64,000 bases of DNA from Candidatus Gullanella endobia (GTDB taxonomy: Bacteria > Pseudomonadota > Gammaproteobacteria > Enterobacterales > Enterobacteriaceae). Below are positions 32,774 to 43,616 of the stretch, piece after piece. A program made the position numbers and the translations under genes. Below the pieces are notes generated by a model. That model was given only the letters and a program-made list of their open reading frames with translations, was not told the origin of the DNA and did not search any database. Each line of letters starts with the position of its first letter. Position 1 is the stretch's first letter. The stretch lies in NCBI RefSeq assembly GCF_900048035.1, contig NZ_LN999832.1, positions 248,001 through 312,000 on the forward strand. The letters are read 5' to 3'.

Positions 32774-34599
32774 TAAGTAGTTTTGATCATAATAAGGATT
32801 TCAATTATTTTATATAACTTAATCTATTTTTATTATCTTTCGTTAAAATTTTTGATAATAAAATTAATCAATTATTATTATGATAATAATAGGGTGGTAA
32901 TAAGCAAAAATTCAATTTTTCTTATAAGCATTATTATTTAATTTATATTACATGAACTAGCTAGGAAATTATACATATCTATTAAATTGCTAAGTCATAT
33001 TTTGTTAATGATATAAGCTAACTGAAAAATCATCTATCTAGAGATGAAAATATTTCTTGAAAAATTTATAATATTAGTACATCATTAAAATAATTCTATA
33101 GGTAATAGAAAATTATCTAGCATTCTAGCTGCGTTTTAAATATAAGAACTAACCTACTATCGATAGTAGCTAATTTAGTAATTATATAATAAATTTTGAT
33201 AGGTCTATAAAATAAATTTTTACTATCAATAGATTTAAATATTAATTATTACATTAATCTATGTTATAGACATAACACATTTAATTATTTTTATGTAGTA
33301 CTGACGAATAATAATATATATTATTAGATTAATATAAAAATAGAAAATCGTCTACTTAGATGAGATTATTAATATTAATTATTGCATTATAATAGTTAAT
33401 GAACTTATAGTTTTATAACTAAAATATTAGTTATATCTATTTAATGGTAGCTATATAATATGATCGATAAATTCATTGAACTTTACAGTGATATGACTTA
33501 GATAACTATTATTAGTAGTATAGTGGAATATTATAATATTATCTATTGTTATTTATAATAAAATACAATACTTGATTATTTATATCTGATAGATCGTAGC
33601 GAATAATAGTAGATATTATAAGATCTCTATAAACACTAATGTTGGATAAACATATAATTATTTATCTATCCAAGCTAAATGGTAAAACTTACCCTTTATT
33701 AGTTAATAATATATAATAATCATTGATATTACCTATTTTATATTAGATATATCAAGTATAAATATTCCATATATCTATCTTAGATAATTAGGTTTCTAGT
33801 TTAATAAACTACAGATTTTAATTTAGTTAAATATCTTTATTAGAAAATTCTATCCGATTAGACCTAGTATTAAATAGCTATTAATAGCGTTGGCAGCTCC
33901 AACTATATTGCTCTAATTACATTTCATTTAGTAATCAGAAATTTCGAAAAATATATCTGTCTAATGGTGATTAGATATGCACTAGTAAACAATATTCAAA
34001 CTAACATTAGTAATGATTCGATAAGAATTATAAGTTATTAAAATCAGTTAATTAGAATAATATTCTAACTTAGCTACGATTAAAATTCTATCACGCTTAA
34101 TTAAGCATCGTATTTTTATCCAATCTATTTGATATTTTTGAAGATATTTTTCTGATTTGTTAGAACTAAAATTAGATCAAAATATCAATAAATTTTATCT
34201 ACCCTAAATGACTACCGGACTACTAGACTATCGGACTACTAATATTATTATTACAATATCTACCCAAGTCGTATAGATAGTGATAATCTACATAGTACTT
34301 ATCGATTTGCTATTAATAAAATATTATTTATAGCTTTAGTATGTAAATATTAGGTACTATCTTATTGATAATTAACGATTATCAGTATTTCTTGTTAAGA
34401 ACAGATATTATTTTTTATCAGTTTTTAAATCTATTAAAAATTATTTTAATAGATAAACTATTTTTAATTGTCTATTAGTTTTAATATGTCAGCACTTTTT
34501 ATCTAGTCGAGATGAGCTTTTCATCGTTGTTTATTAGGCTAGATACTTTAGTAATAATAAACTGAAGAGTAAAAAATAATAGAGTACAATTAAATAAGA
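32774..34599. other. Gene-free gap between topA and fabI
   Basis: No gene or RNA seen. In E. coli cysB, acnA, ribA, pgpB, lapAB, pyrF, yciH, osmB and rnb occupy this interval, so a large block was deleted or eroded. Small structures include a 16-bp palindrome (33154-33169, CTACTATCGATAGTAG), a GTTGG/CCAAC stem (33889-33903), GCTTAATTAAGC (34095-34106) and the tandem repeat at 34210-34241. Confidence 0.55.
34210..34241. repeat. 16-bp tandem repeat, two copies
   Basis: GACTACCGGACTACTA is followed directly by GACTATCGGACTACTA; the copies differ at one base. It is GC-richer than the gap around it. It probably arose by replication slippage. No function is evident. Confidence 0.8.
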
Positions 34600-35400
34600 T
34601 TAATCATAAGTCCCGAATGAATCAATCTCATTCATAGCAGTAATATTAAAACCACCATCTACATGTATTATCTCACCGGTGATACCTGCTGATAAATTGG
34701 AACATAGAAAAGCAGCAGTATTGCCAATATCCTCAATGGTTACCATGCGACGAATAGGCATCATAGATACACAGCATGAAAGCATTTTTTTAAAATTCTT
34801 GATACCAGAAGCAGCTAAAGTGCGAATAGGACCTGCGGATATAGCATTTACTCTAACGCCATAAGGACCCATAGCATTAGCCATGTAGCGAGTATTAGCT
34901 TCTAATGAAGCTTTTGCTAAACCCATGACGTTGTAATTAGGGATAGCACGCTCTGCTCCTAAATAGCTTAAAGTTACTAGAGCGGCTTTTGGATTAAGTA
35001 TTGTTCGGCAAGCTTTTGCCATAGCAACAAAACTATAAGAACTGATTTCATGTGCGATAGTAAAACCTTCTCGGGTTACTGCATTGATATAATCACCATT
35101 TAACTGATCAATAGGTGCATAAGCGATAGAATGTACAAAACCATCAAAAGTTGGCCAGAGATCGACTAAATGGTTAAAAAACCTATCAATACTGTCATCA
35201 TCTGCTACATCACACGGAAATGCAATACTAGAATTAAAATCAGCGGCAAACCCTTCTACCCGTTCTTTTAATTTGCTATTCTGATAACTAAATGCTAAAT
35301 CTGCACCTTCATGATGCATAACTTGAGCTATACCGTATGCAATTGAACGGTTACTGGCAATGCCAGTAATTAAAATACGCTTACCGATAAGAAAGCCCAT
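34600..35400 (-). CDS. fabI: FabI, enoyl-ACP reductase (NADH)
   Basis: Last reductive step of each fatty-acid elongation cycle, and the target of triclosan-type inhibitors. The 266 residues (E. coli 262) form an SDR-fold enzyme. The nucleotide-binding N-terminus reads [15 protein letters not shown]. The catalytic residues Y146, Y156 and K163 lie in [20 protein letters not shown]. The C-terminal [12 protein letters not shown] motif is present. AAGGAT precedes the start. In E. coli fabI also follows the topA-rnb block. Shows that the symbiont still elongates its own fatty acids. Confidence 0.98.
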   Translation of the reverse strand: MGFLIGKRILITGIASNRSIAYGIAQVMHHEGADLAFSYQNSKLKERVEGFAADFNSSIAFPCDVADDDSIDRFFNHLVDLWPTFDGFVHSIAYAPIDQLNGDYINAVTREGFTIAHEISSYSFVAMAKACRTILNPKAALVTLSYLGAERAIPNYNVMGLAKASLEANTRYMANAMGPYGVRVNAISAGPIRTLAASGIKNFKKMLSCCVSMMPIRRMVTIEDIGNTAAFLCSNLSAGITGEIIHVDGGFNITAMNEIDSFGTYD

Positions 35401-36473
35401 AGAATTAATCCTTATGATTATTATTTTACACGATTACTTATTTTCAATTACTATATTATAAAAATTAAATATCAATTTGAACGTTATTTTTATATAACGA
35501 TGATATAATTACTTATATGTTTTATTGATGTAAAATATTGTATTACCTGAATAAAAATTTTATTTTTTGTAGTTTCTAGAATTAAGCAGATAATTCATAA
35601 TTACATTAATAGATCTAGTAATACTGGTATTTCCTCTATTACAAATAACTTTATGATATTAAAAATAACTAGATAATCGGATTAGCATAATTCTTACACA
35701 AGAATTAGAATGTATATAACATAGAGAAAACAAGTAAGTTAAACTAAAGGCTAACCTTTAAAAAGGTATTTAACCGGTTTTAATAGTATGGCATGCAAAA
35801 AATCGACAATCTTTAGAATTAATTAAAGAGCATAAAAAGATGACATAATCTAATAATTAGATTTTTACTATTAGTGTTTTGCTTAATTTATATACAGTAT
35901 AGAACATTTATATAGTTTTACTACTTGCTTAGTATATTCATATCATGAAATATCAATAAATAGTAGTATTTATTTTTTATCTTAAAGGTAATAACAGGTT
36001 ATAATTTAATTTATATTATCAATATCATGGCATTGTAAAATTCTTAATTAAAATTAAACGATTGATTAACTAACGAAGTAATCATCATTATTTTTTCTGC
36101 TTTATATCAGAAAAATTTAAATTACTACTATTTTTAAATAGTATCTTATCAGTATCTCTAAAATAGAGAAAAGATATGTTTCATTCCATTATAATATAAG
36201 AAAATAAAACAATTAAATTTATGAGGAATAAAATAATTTTCTTAATTTGATATCATTAATTAAGAAACGAGTAATATAAAAACTAGAACATATTTATATA
36301 GTAATAGAAAATCAATAATAGTGCTAGTGATAAAACTAGTATTTAAGATATCGAATAGAATGAAGACTTATAATGATAATTTACTATTTATCACATATGT
36401 TGTTACCAACTATTCTTTTATTAAAAATAAACAATAATATTTAAAAATACTGAAGGTATAGTTGCTCTATATG

Positions 36474-36508
36474 TAATAATCTATTAACTTCAAATTAATA
36501 GATTATTA
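36474..36508. repeat. 14-bp inverted repeat
   Basis: Perfect arms 36474-36487 and 36495-36508 with a 7-base loop (CTTCAAA) and AT-only stems except one pair. It is in the middle of an empty gap. It could be a relict terminator. Confidence 0.55.
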
Positions 36509-37058
36509 TTAATATTATAGAAGTAAAAATTGCTTTACATAAATTCCATAAATTATGGATATCCTAAAAAGATCATATTCAATATAAAATATAAAATTAA
36601 TTCATGAGTATAAAATATAGTTTATTATTATAAATAAAAATAATTTATTTTAAGTTTTAAATTTTAAATTTAAATTATGTTTCTAAAGATTATTATCAGT
36701 AATTTAATTTCATTACGATACTTGTTCTTATTACAAAGAACAGAAAAAATATATTTTATATTAAATCAAAAATAAAATTTATCAAACTAAAATAATAATT
36801 TTACGTTTCATTTTAAGTTAGATATTCGTTTAGCTATTATTTTAACTAATAAAATTAGTTTCTATCTAAAACTTTATCATATTTAATATTAAATATTTAA
36901 TTATCGTTTAATTCGTCTATATTTATTATTAATATATTTATATATTATAAATCAATTAAAGATGTATATACACATAAATTATTCTTATATAGGTATTGAC
37001 TTTTAATAATCTAGTTATTTTATTAGATCAAAAGATCATTTTCCTATGAAGAAATAAT

Positions 37059-37106
37059 TTTATACTTTTATATATTACTAAGATTAGTAATATATAAAAG
37101 TATAAA
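37059..37106. repeat. 22-bp perfect inverted repeat
   Basis: Arms 37059-37080 and 37085-37106 are perfectly complementary over 22 bp, with a 4-base AGAT loop. The stem is A/T except two G-C pairs. No gene lies within 1.1 kb on either side. A match this long is hard to explain by composition alone. It could be a relict terminator, a stable RNA hairpin or a cruciform-forming site. Confidence 0.7.
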
Positions 37107-38291
37107 GATTTATATAATAAAAATTATAATATATAAACTGCGATTACGAAAACATATATTTAATGCTTAAATTTATATATAATATATATAAATACAATAG
37201 AAATTAATTATAATATCATTATTATAGTAGTATAAATATAAAAATCTGAATATTAATAAAAGAAATAATTAGTTAGTGTTGGAAAAAATTATATTAATAA
37301 TCTTAATAGTAAGATACTAATATGATATATATTATAGATCTATGATTATAATAATTTGTCTATCTTTTATAAATTTTTTGATCTATTGAACTCTATAAAA
37401 AACTAATAAAATATTCTAGATATATAACTATTAATACTAAACAAAATATCTAATAAACTAGATATTATAATTATCAATTAAATTATAATAGCATTGTTTT
37501 ATTAATTCAATAATAGCTACCTAATAAATCTTATATCTAAAAATTTAAATAAAAATAACATATTTATCTATAAAATTATAATCACGCTAAATACTATATT
37601 TAATATTTTTCAAAAATTGAAATTATAAAATTTTATTACTATAGCAAAAGATACAGGATGTTAATATATTTATTAAATATTTAAGTTATTCTTCGGATAT
37701 TCATTACAATAAACATGATTTTTAACTATAGCAATAGATGATATTAAATCACAGTTACTTATTATTATCAGGTAGTTATTTAATTTGATGAAAATATAAA
37801 AAATTAAAGCGATCTGTTTCTAATGAAATTAATTAACGTTATATTAAATATCTTATAAATTAATTAGTTTCTTTCAGAAAAACGTATAAACTATTCCTTA
37901 TTAATCATCAGATGAGAGTTAATCTGTATTATTAATATAATAACTGATTCTCCTATTTAGAATAAATAGATTTCTCTTTGCTAAAAGATTATTTCTTTAT
38001 GGATTCTATTATCGTATAGCATGTCTATTTAATTATTTATTTTTATTACTAATAGCAGATTATGATAGAAATATTAGGTTTAATACGTTAAATTTAACTT
38101 TATTAAAAATAATAAATAATAGTTATAAATATGAATAGAAAATATTTTTTAATCTAATAAAACAGATTTTACTGCCTAGTAGTATTTTACCTATTTAAAT
38201 AGGGTAGCATTTTATTTTAAATAATAATTAATTTATTAAAATATATAGATCTATCAGTAGATAAACTGATCTTTTTCCATAGCATCAATTA

Positions 38292-41200
38292 TTAATTTTT
38301 AATCTTAGCAGCCATATAAGCTAATAAGTCATATTTCTGTTTTAATTCTTTATTTGCTTTTTGATATAAAGCTCTAGTAATATCTGGTTGCTGTGTATTA
38401 AGTTGTCGAAAGCGTTGTTCATTAAGTAATACAGTACTAAGATCATTTGAGGGCATATGATAATCTAATACAAGCGGTATTTTGTTTTCTTCACTTCGAC
38501 GAGGATCGAAGCGGTATAATGGCCAAAAACCAGTATCGGTTAATTGGCGCATCTGACTATGGCTTAAAGCTAAATCATAACCATGTTCTTCACAAGGACT
38601 GTAGGCAATAATTAACGACGGTCCCAAATATGTTTCTGCTTCTTGTATAGCCTTAACTGTCTGATTTAGATTAGCACCTAATGAAATCTGTGCTACATAA
38701 ATGTGACCATACATCATCATACTTATACCAAGATCTTTTCGTGTTTTACGTTTACCCTGCTCACTGAATTTGCTTACCGCACCTAACGGTGTAGACTTAG
38801 ACTCTTGTCCTCCAGTATTAGAATAACATTGAGTATCCAATACCAAGATATTAATATTTTCCATAAGGCTCATTACATGATCTAACCCGCCAAAACCAAT
38901 ATCGTAGGCCCAGCCATCACCTCCAATTATCCAAATGGACTTATCAACTAAATAATCAGCATCTTTTACTAGTTGACGAGCTGAAGATTTTGTCGATTTA
39001 CTCAGCAACTTTCGTAATTCGCTAATTTTCTTCCGGCGATCGTCTATTGGAGCATTTTTAGAACGTAAACTAGATACTAACGCCTCAGGTAGTTCATGTG
39101 CATGTATCTCTAGCAAATGTAGTACACGCTGACGGTGACTATCTACTGACAGACGAAATCCTAGTCCAAATTCTGCATTATCTTCAAAGAGTGAATTAGC
39201 CCAGGCCGGACCACGACCATCAGCATTGATCGTATAAGGCGTAGTAGGTAAGTTTCCTCCATAAATAGAAGAGCAGCCAGTGGCATTAGCAATAAGTAAC
39301 CTATCACCGTATAATTGAGTTAATAGTTTAATATAAGGCGTTTCACCACAACCTGAACAAGCTCCAGAGTACTCAAATAATGGAGTTAGCAACTGTGATT
39401 TGCGAATATCAATCTTTTTAAAAGATTTACTGTTAATTTCCGGTAAATTAAGAAAGAAATCATAATTGATTTTTTCTTCTTCTACATGTGATAGACGTGA
39501 GGTCATATTAATCGCTTTAATATTCGGATTTAGATGATCTTTAGCCGGACAAACCTCGACACATAGATTACATCCAGTGCAGTCTTCTGGTGCTACTTGT
39601 AATATATATTTCTGACCACGCATATCACGCGTTTTTACATTAAAAGATGAAAAACTAGTTGGTGCGTTTTTAAGTACCTCGGGATTGACGATTTTAGCAC
39701 GAATAGCAGCATGAGGACATGCTGCAACACAGTAGTTGCACTGTGTGCATAAGGATGGTTTCCATAGTGGTATTTTTTCAGCAATATTGCGTTTTTCCCA
39801 ACAAGTTGTTCCAGTTGGCCAACTGCCGTCAGGAGGAAACGAAGAAACAGGTAAAGTATCGCCCAAACCTGAAAGTATAGCAGCAGTTACAACTTTAACA
39901 AAATCTGGTGCTGTATCTGAAACAATAGGCGGCAACATGGGACTTATACTGTTCACTGGTTGTAGCGGTACATTAAATAATGCTTTACGCGTTTCTGTAA
40001 GTGCTCGCCAGTTACGTTTTATAAAATCTTCTCCTTTTTTTTTATAGCTGTTATCTATTGCTTCATATAACGCGTTATATGCCACATCCTGAGGTAAAAT
40101 ATGTGAAAGTTGGAAAAAAGCCATCTGCATAACAGTATTAATGTATGAACCAAGCTGACATTCAAGAGCGATTTTCTGAGCATTGATAATATAAAAATGT
40201 GCTTGGCGTTCATTAAGTAATGCTTGCACTTCTTGTGGTAGTTTCGACCAGACATCATTAGCATTATAAGGGGTGTTCATCAGAAAAATCCCCCCGGGAC
40301 ATAGATGTTTTAATATCTGATATTTATAGATATATTGTGATTGATTACAACTAATAAAGTCTGCCTGAGTAACTAAATAAGCCGAATTGATTGGTTTTTC
40401 GCTAATACGAAAATGAGAAACAGTTAAACCTCCCGCTTTTTTAGAATCATAAACAAAATAACCTTGTACAAAAAGTTCTGTAATATTACCGATAATCTTG
40501 ATAGAATTTTTTGTTGCTGAAATAGAACCATCACTACCTAAACCATAAAATAATGCCTCCATCTTAGATTTTCGAGGTAGTGTTATTTCAGGTAAAGGAA
40601 GTGAAAGATTTGTAATGTCATCATGTATGCCAACAGTGAAACGTGGTCGTGGCATTGCCAACATAAGTTCATGAAATATTGCTATCACACAGAGTGGATT
40701 AAATTCTTTAGATGATAAACCAAAACGACCGCCAATCACTCGTGGCAATGTGTCGCGTTTTCCTCTACTATAGGATTCTGCTAATGCAGTCATCACATCA
40801 AGATATAATGGTTCTGCTTGAGATCCGGGTTCTTTTGTTCTGTCTAGAACTGCAATAGACTGAACTGTTTTTGGAATAATTTCTAATAGATGATTAGCAG
40901 AGAATGGGCGAAATAGTCGTACTTTAATAACACCAACTTTTTCATTTTGAGTCAGTAATGTATCAATCACTTCTTCGCAGGTACTGGAAGCAGATCCCAT
41001 CACAATAATGATTCGTTCAGCTTTTGGGTGACCATAATAATCAAATGGTTTATACTGCCGACCAGTAGCGGTAGCTAAAGCGTCCATCGCTTGTTCAACT
41101 TGATAGTAGACATTGTTATACCAGGAATTGGTAGCCTCCCGAGATTGAAAATAAGTATCAGAATTAGCGGAAGTGCCACGGATCATCGGTTTGTCTGGTG

Positions 41201-41813
41201 TTAATGCACGGGTACGATGAACATCAATAGCAGTCTGAGGTAGTAACGCTTTTAGTATATCGTTTGATAAGGGTAAAATTTTGTTAATTTCATGCGAAGT
41301 ACGAAAACCGTCAAAAAAATGAATAAAGGGTACACGACTATTTAGACTGGCAATATGAGCAATTAAAGCGAAATCTTGTGCTTCTTGAACATTATTAGAA
41401 CATAACATAGCGCAGCCGGTTTGGCGAGCAGCCATAACATCCGAGTGATCACAAAAAATCGATAGTGCATGTGTTGCTACAGTTCGTGCCGCTACATGCA
41501 AAACAAAAGGCATTAATTGCCCAGCTAATTTATACAACGTCGGGATCATGAGTAATAATCCTTGTGATGACGTAAACGAAGTAGATAGTGCTCCAGTTTG
41601 GAGTGCACCGTGAACTACAGCGATAACGCCAGCTTCAGACTGCATTTGTATTACTCGTGGAGTATTACCCCAAATATTAGGTTTACCAACCTCTGACCAA
41701 ACACTGATTTGCTCAGCCATAGAAGTACTTGGTGTGATTGGATAAATAGCGATCACTTCGTTAATGTGATACGCTACAGAGGCTACTGCATTATTTCCAT
41801 CTATGATAATCAT
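38292..41813 (-). CDS. nifJ: NifJ/YdbK, pyruvate:flavodoxin (ferredoxin) oxidoreductase
   Basis: Single-chain enzyme oxidising pyruvate with CoA to acetyl-CoA and CO2 while reducing flavodoxin or ferredoxin. It has 1173 residues against 1174 in E. coli YdbK. The N-terminal pyruvate and CoA domains begin MIIIDGNNAVASVAYHINE. Two 4Fe-4S motifs occur near 690 (CTQCNYCVAACP) and 748 (CTGCNLCVEVCP). The C-terminal TPP domain has GACSGCGETPY and GDGWAYDIGFGGLDH (near 971). All cluster cysteines are present. A run of nine A codes KKK near residue 591. The start has no clear ribosome-binding site; an 18-bp hairpin lies 27 bases upstream. It is isolated between two of the longest gaps. Confidence 0.96.
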   Translation of the reverse strand: MIIIDGNNAVASVAYHINEVIAIYPITPSTSMAEQISVWSEVGKPNIWGNTPRVIQMQSEAGVIAVVHGALQTGALSTSFTSSQGLLLMIPTLYKLAGQLMPFVLHVAARTVATHALSIFCDHSDVMAARQTGCAMLCSNNVQEAQDFALIAHIASLNSRVPFIHFFDGFRTSHEINKILPLSNDILKALLPQTAIDVHRTRALTPDKPMIRGTSANSDTYFQSREATNSWYNNVYYQVEQAMDALATATGRQYKPFDYYGHPKAERIIIVMGSASSTCEEVIDTLLTQNEKVGVIKVRLFRPFSANHLLEIIPKTVQSIAVLDRTKEPGSQAEPLYLDVMTALAESYSRGKRDTLPRVIGGRFGLSSKEFNPLCVIAIFHELMLAMPRPRFTVGIHDDITNLSLPLPEITLPRKSKMEALFYGLGSDGSISATKNSIKIIGNITELFVQGYFVYDSKKAGGLTVSHFRISEKPINSAYLVTQADFISCNQSQYIYKYQILKHLCPGGIFLMNTPYNANDVWSKLPQEVQALLNERQAHFYIINAQKIALECQLGSYINTVMQMAFFQLSHILPQDVAYNALYEAIDNSYKKKGEDFIKRNWRALTETRKALFNVPLQPVNSISPMLPPIVSDTAPDFVKVVTAAILSGLGDTLPVSSFPPDGSWPTGTTCWEKRNIAEKIPLWKPSLCTQCNYCVAACPHAAIRAKIVNPEVLKNAPTSFSSFNVKTRDMRGQKYILQVAPEDCTGCNLCVEVCPAKDHLNPNIKAINMTSRLSHVEEEKINYDFFLNLPEINSKSFKKIDIRKSQLLTPLFEYSGACSGCGETPYIKLLTQLYGDRLLIANATGCSSIYGGNLPTTPYTINADGRGPAWANSLFEDNAEFGLGFRLSVDSHRQRVLHLLEIHAHELPEALVSSLRSKNAPIDDRRKKISELRKLLSKSTKSSARQLVKDADYLVDKSIWIIGGDGWAYDIGFGGLDHVMSLMENINILVLDTQCYSNTGGQESKSTPLGAVSKFSEQGKRKTRKDLGISMMMYGHIYVAQISLGANLNQTVKAIQEAETYLGPSLIIAYSPCEEHGYDLALSHSQMRQLTDTGFWPLYRFDPRRSEENKIPLVLDYHMPSNDLSTVLLNEQRFRQLNTQQPDITRALYQKANKELKQKYDLLAYMAAKIKN

Positions 41814-43616
41814 AAAGATTTTTATACTGTAAATGATAACTATTAAATTAATAACTTATTATAAAGTTATTAATTTAATAGCAGAACTTATTATTATGGT
41901 CTTGATTTTTTATCATGTTTTATAAAAATAAATAAATGAAAAATATATGTCTTATATAGAATATACCCTTTATTAAATTAAGCGAAATAACTTGATTGAA
42001 ATTCTATGTTTTTAATTTTTGTTTGCTATTAGTAGATATAAATAGCTTTTATATCTAATTCGATTATTTAATGTTTATTCTGGCGAAAGTATTTTTAAGT
42101 ACTAGATAGTATAAAATTGTTCTTTATCTCGTGAATAAAGATCTACACAAAAGAAAAAATTCAAATCAACTAAAACTAAATTTTAATATAATTTATTTAA
42201 TATTAATACTGAATAAATAAAAATCTAAAAGAGAAGATTATATCCGAGACATATAAATTAATAGTATTTAAAAATAATTAGCAAATAGAATAGATCTTTA
42301 ATATTATGATAATATCTAATTATAAATTTTATTAAGTAATTTTTATTTTAAAATAATTTTTTATCTTAACTAGATAATGATCTTTTTAATTTTAAAATTA
42401 GCTTAATAATTAAATATATTAGTTTTGACTTTTGATATTTTAAATTTAAATTTTTAAGCTTACTAATAAATAATATATGTCATCTCTATTTTAGAGAATA
42501 TTCGCTAAGATAGTTTATCAAGCTTATAAGCTTGTAATATATATAATATAATTTTATTTTTCATCAGATTCAGTAATATTTTAATTAAATTATTTAAATG
42601 ACTACTTAAAATGAAAAAATCTTTTCATGTGCATATGCTAATTTTTTAAAAAAAATAAAAGCTATATATTTTAATATGATAAATTTTTAGTTCCTCTAAA
42701 ATTAATTTAAAGAACATTACAGATAAAAAGTATCGTCATAAAAAGATAATTTCTATGAAAATTATTATAGTAAAATCAAAGTCAATATAATGTCTAATCT
42801 TAGACGAATTCTAGATGATTTATCATTTATATCAATAGTTATTTAGAAGTTATCTTTTCCTAGTTAGATAGTGATAATGATAAGATTTAAGACTTTTCTA
42901 TAAAATTAAATATTAATTATCTTAATACAAGATCTTAATTTATTAAGAATCTTTATTATTTTTTAATATTTAAATTTTCTTTTAAAAAACAAAATATTAT
43001 GTTATTGATAACATCAAAAATATTGAGAAAGACATATAAACTAAACAAGTTTTAGGCAATTTTTTAACTTCCTGACTAATAGATAATCATCTTTTATCCA
43101 ATACTATATAATATAGTATATGTTAGTATAAATAAGTAGTATTAAAATGCTTATAAAAATAATAATTTTTTAAAATTACTAAATAGTATAAAGTAAATCG
43201 TTTCAATTACATAATTTATTTCCTCAATAATTATAAGAATATTGGAGTTTTATTTTTAGTATTTATATTATTTTAAATAGTCAATCATTTCTATCTATAT
43301 AAAAAATAATTTTATTTGCTTGTAAATTTTTAAAAAAATATTTAATTTTATTACTGAATTATTTATAATTTTTATGCTTTTAATAAATTAATTTGACCTA
43401 TAAATGATTCTTTATTAACATTAACCACATTATTAATAGCGTTAATAACAGTTAGTCATTTTAAAACTTTTAAATAGGTTGTAAGTTTTTAATATAACCT
43501 ATTATTGTGTCGCTTATGAAATAAAGGTAAAAATATTAATATTGATATGAATAGTATCTTATTACTTTTTATTTAGTTTCATAAATATTCTTTTCTAAAC
43601 AATAATTTTTCAACAA
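41814..43616. other. Gene-free gap between nifJ and ptrB
   Basis: Extremely AT-rich, with no supported frame. The only strong structure is the inverted repeat at 41840-41881 in the presumed nifJ leader. Confidence 0.6.
41840..41881 (-). repeat. 18-bp inverted repeat upstream of nifJ
   Basis: Perfect arms 41840-41857 and 41864-41881 (one begins CTATTAAATT) with a 6-base loop. Its near end is 27 bases before the nifJ ATG, so it would sit in the 5' untranslated RNA or overlap the promoter. The stem is nearly all A/T. No T-tract follows on the minus strand. It may stabilise the mRNA, be a regulator site, or be the terminator of a lost upstream gene. Confidence 0.55.

Larger units (their letters stand above)
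35401..38291. other. 2.9-kb gene-free gap between fabI and nifJ
   Basis: The longest gap and one of the most AT-rich parts of the window. There is no frame, RNA gene or mobile-element remnant. It contains two long inverted repeats (36474-36508 and 37059-37106, listed separately) and a 14-bp palindrome CCTATTTAAATAGG near 38190, about 90 bases beyond the nifJ stop. A slightly GC-richer stretch lies at 35730-35800, upstream of fabI. Confidence 0.6.
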
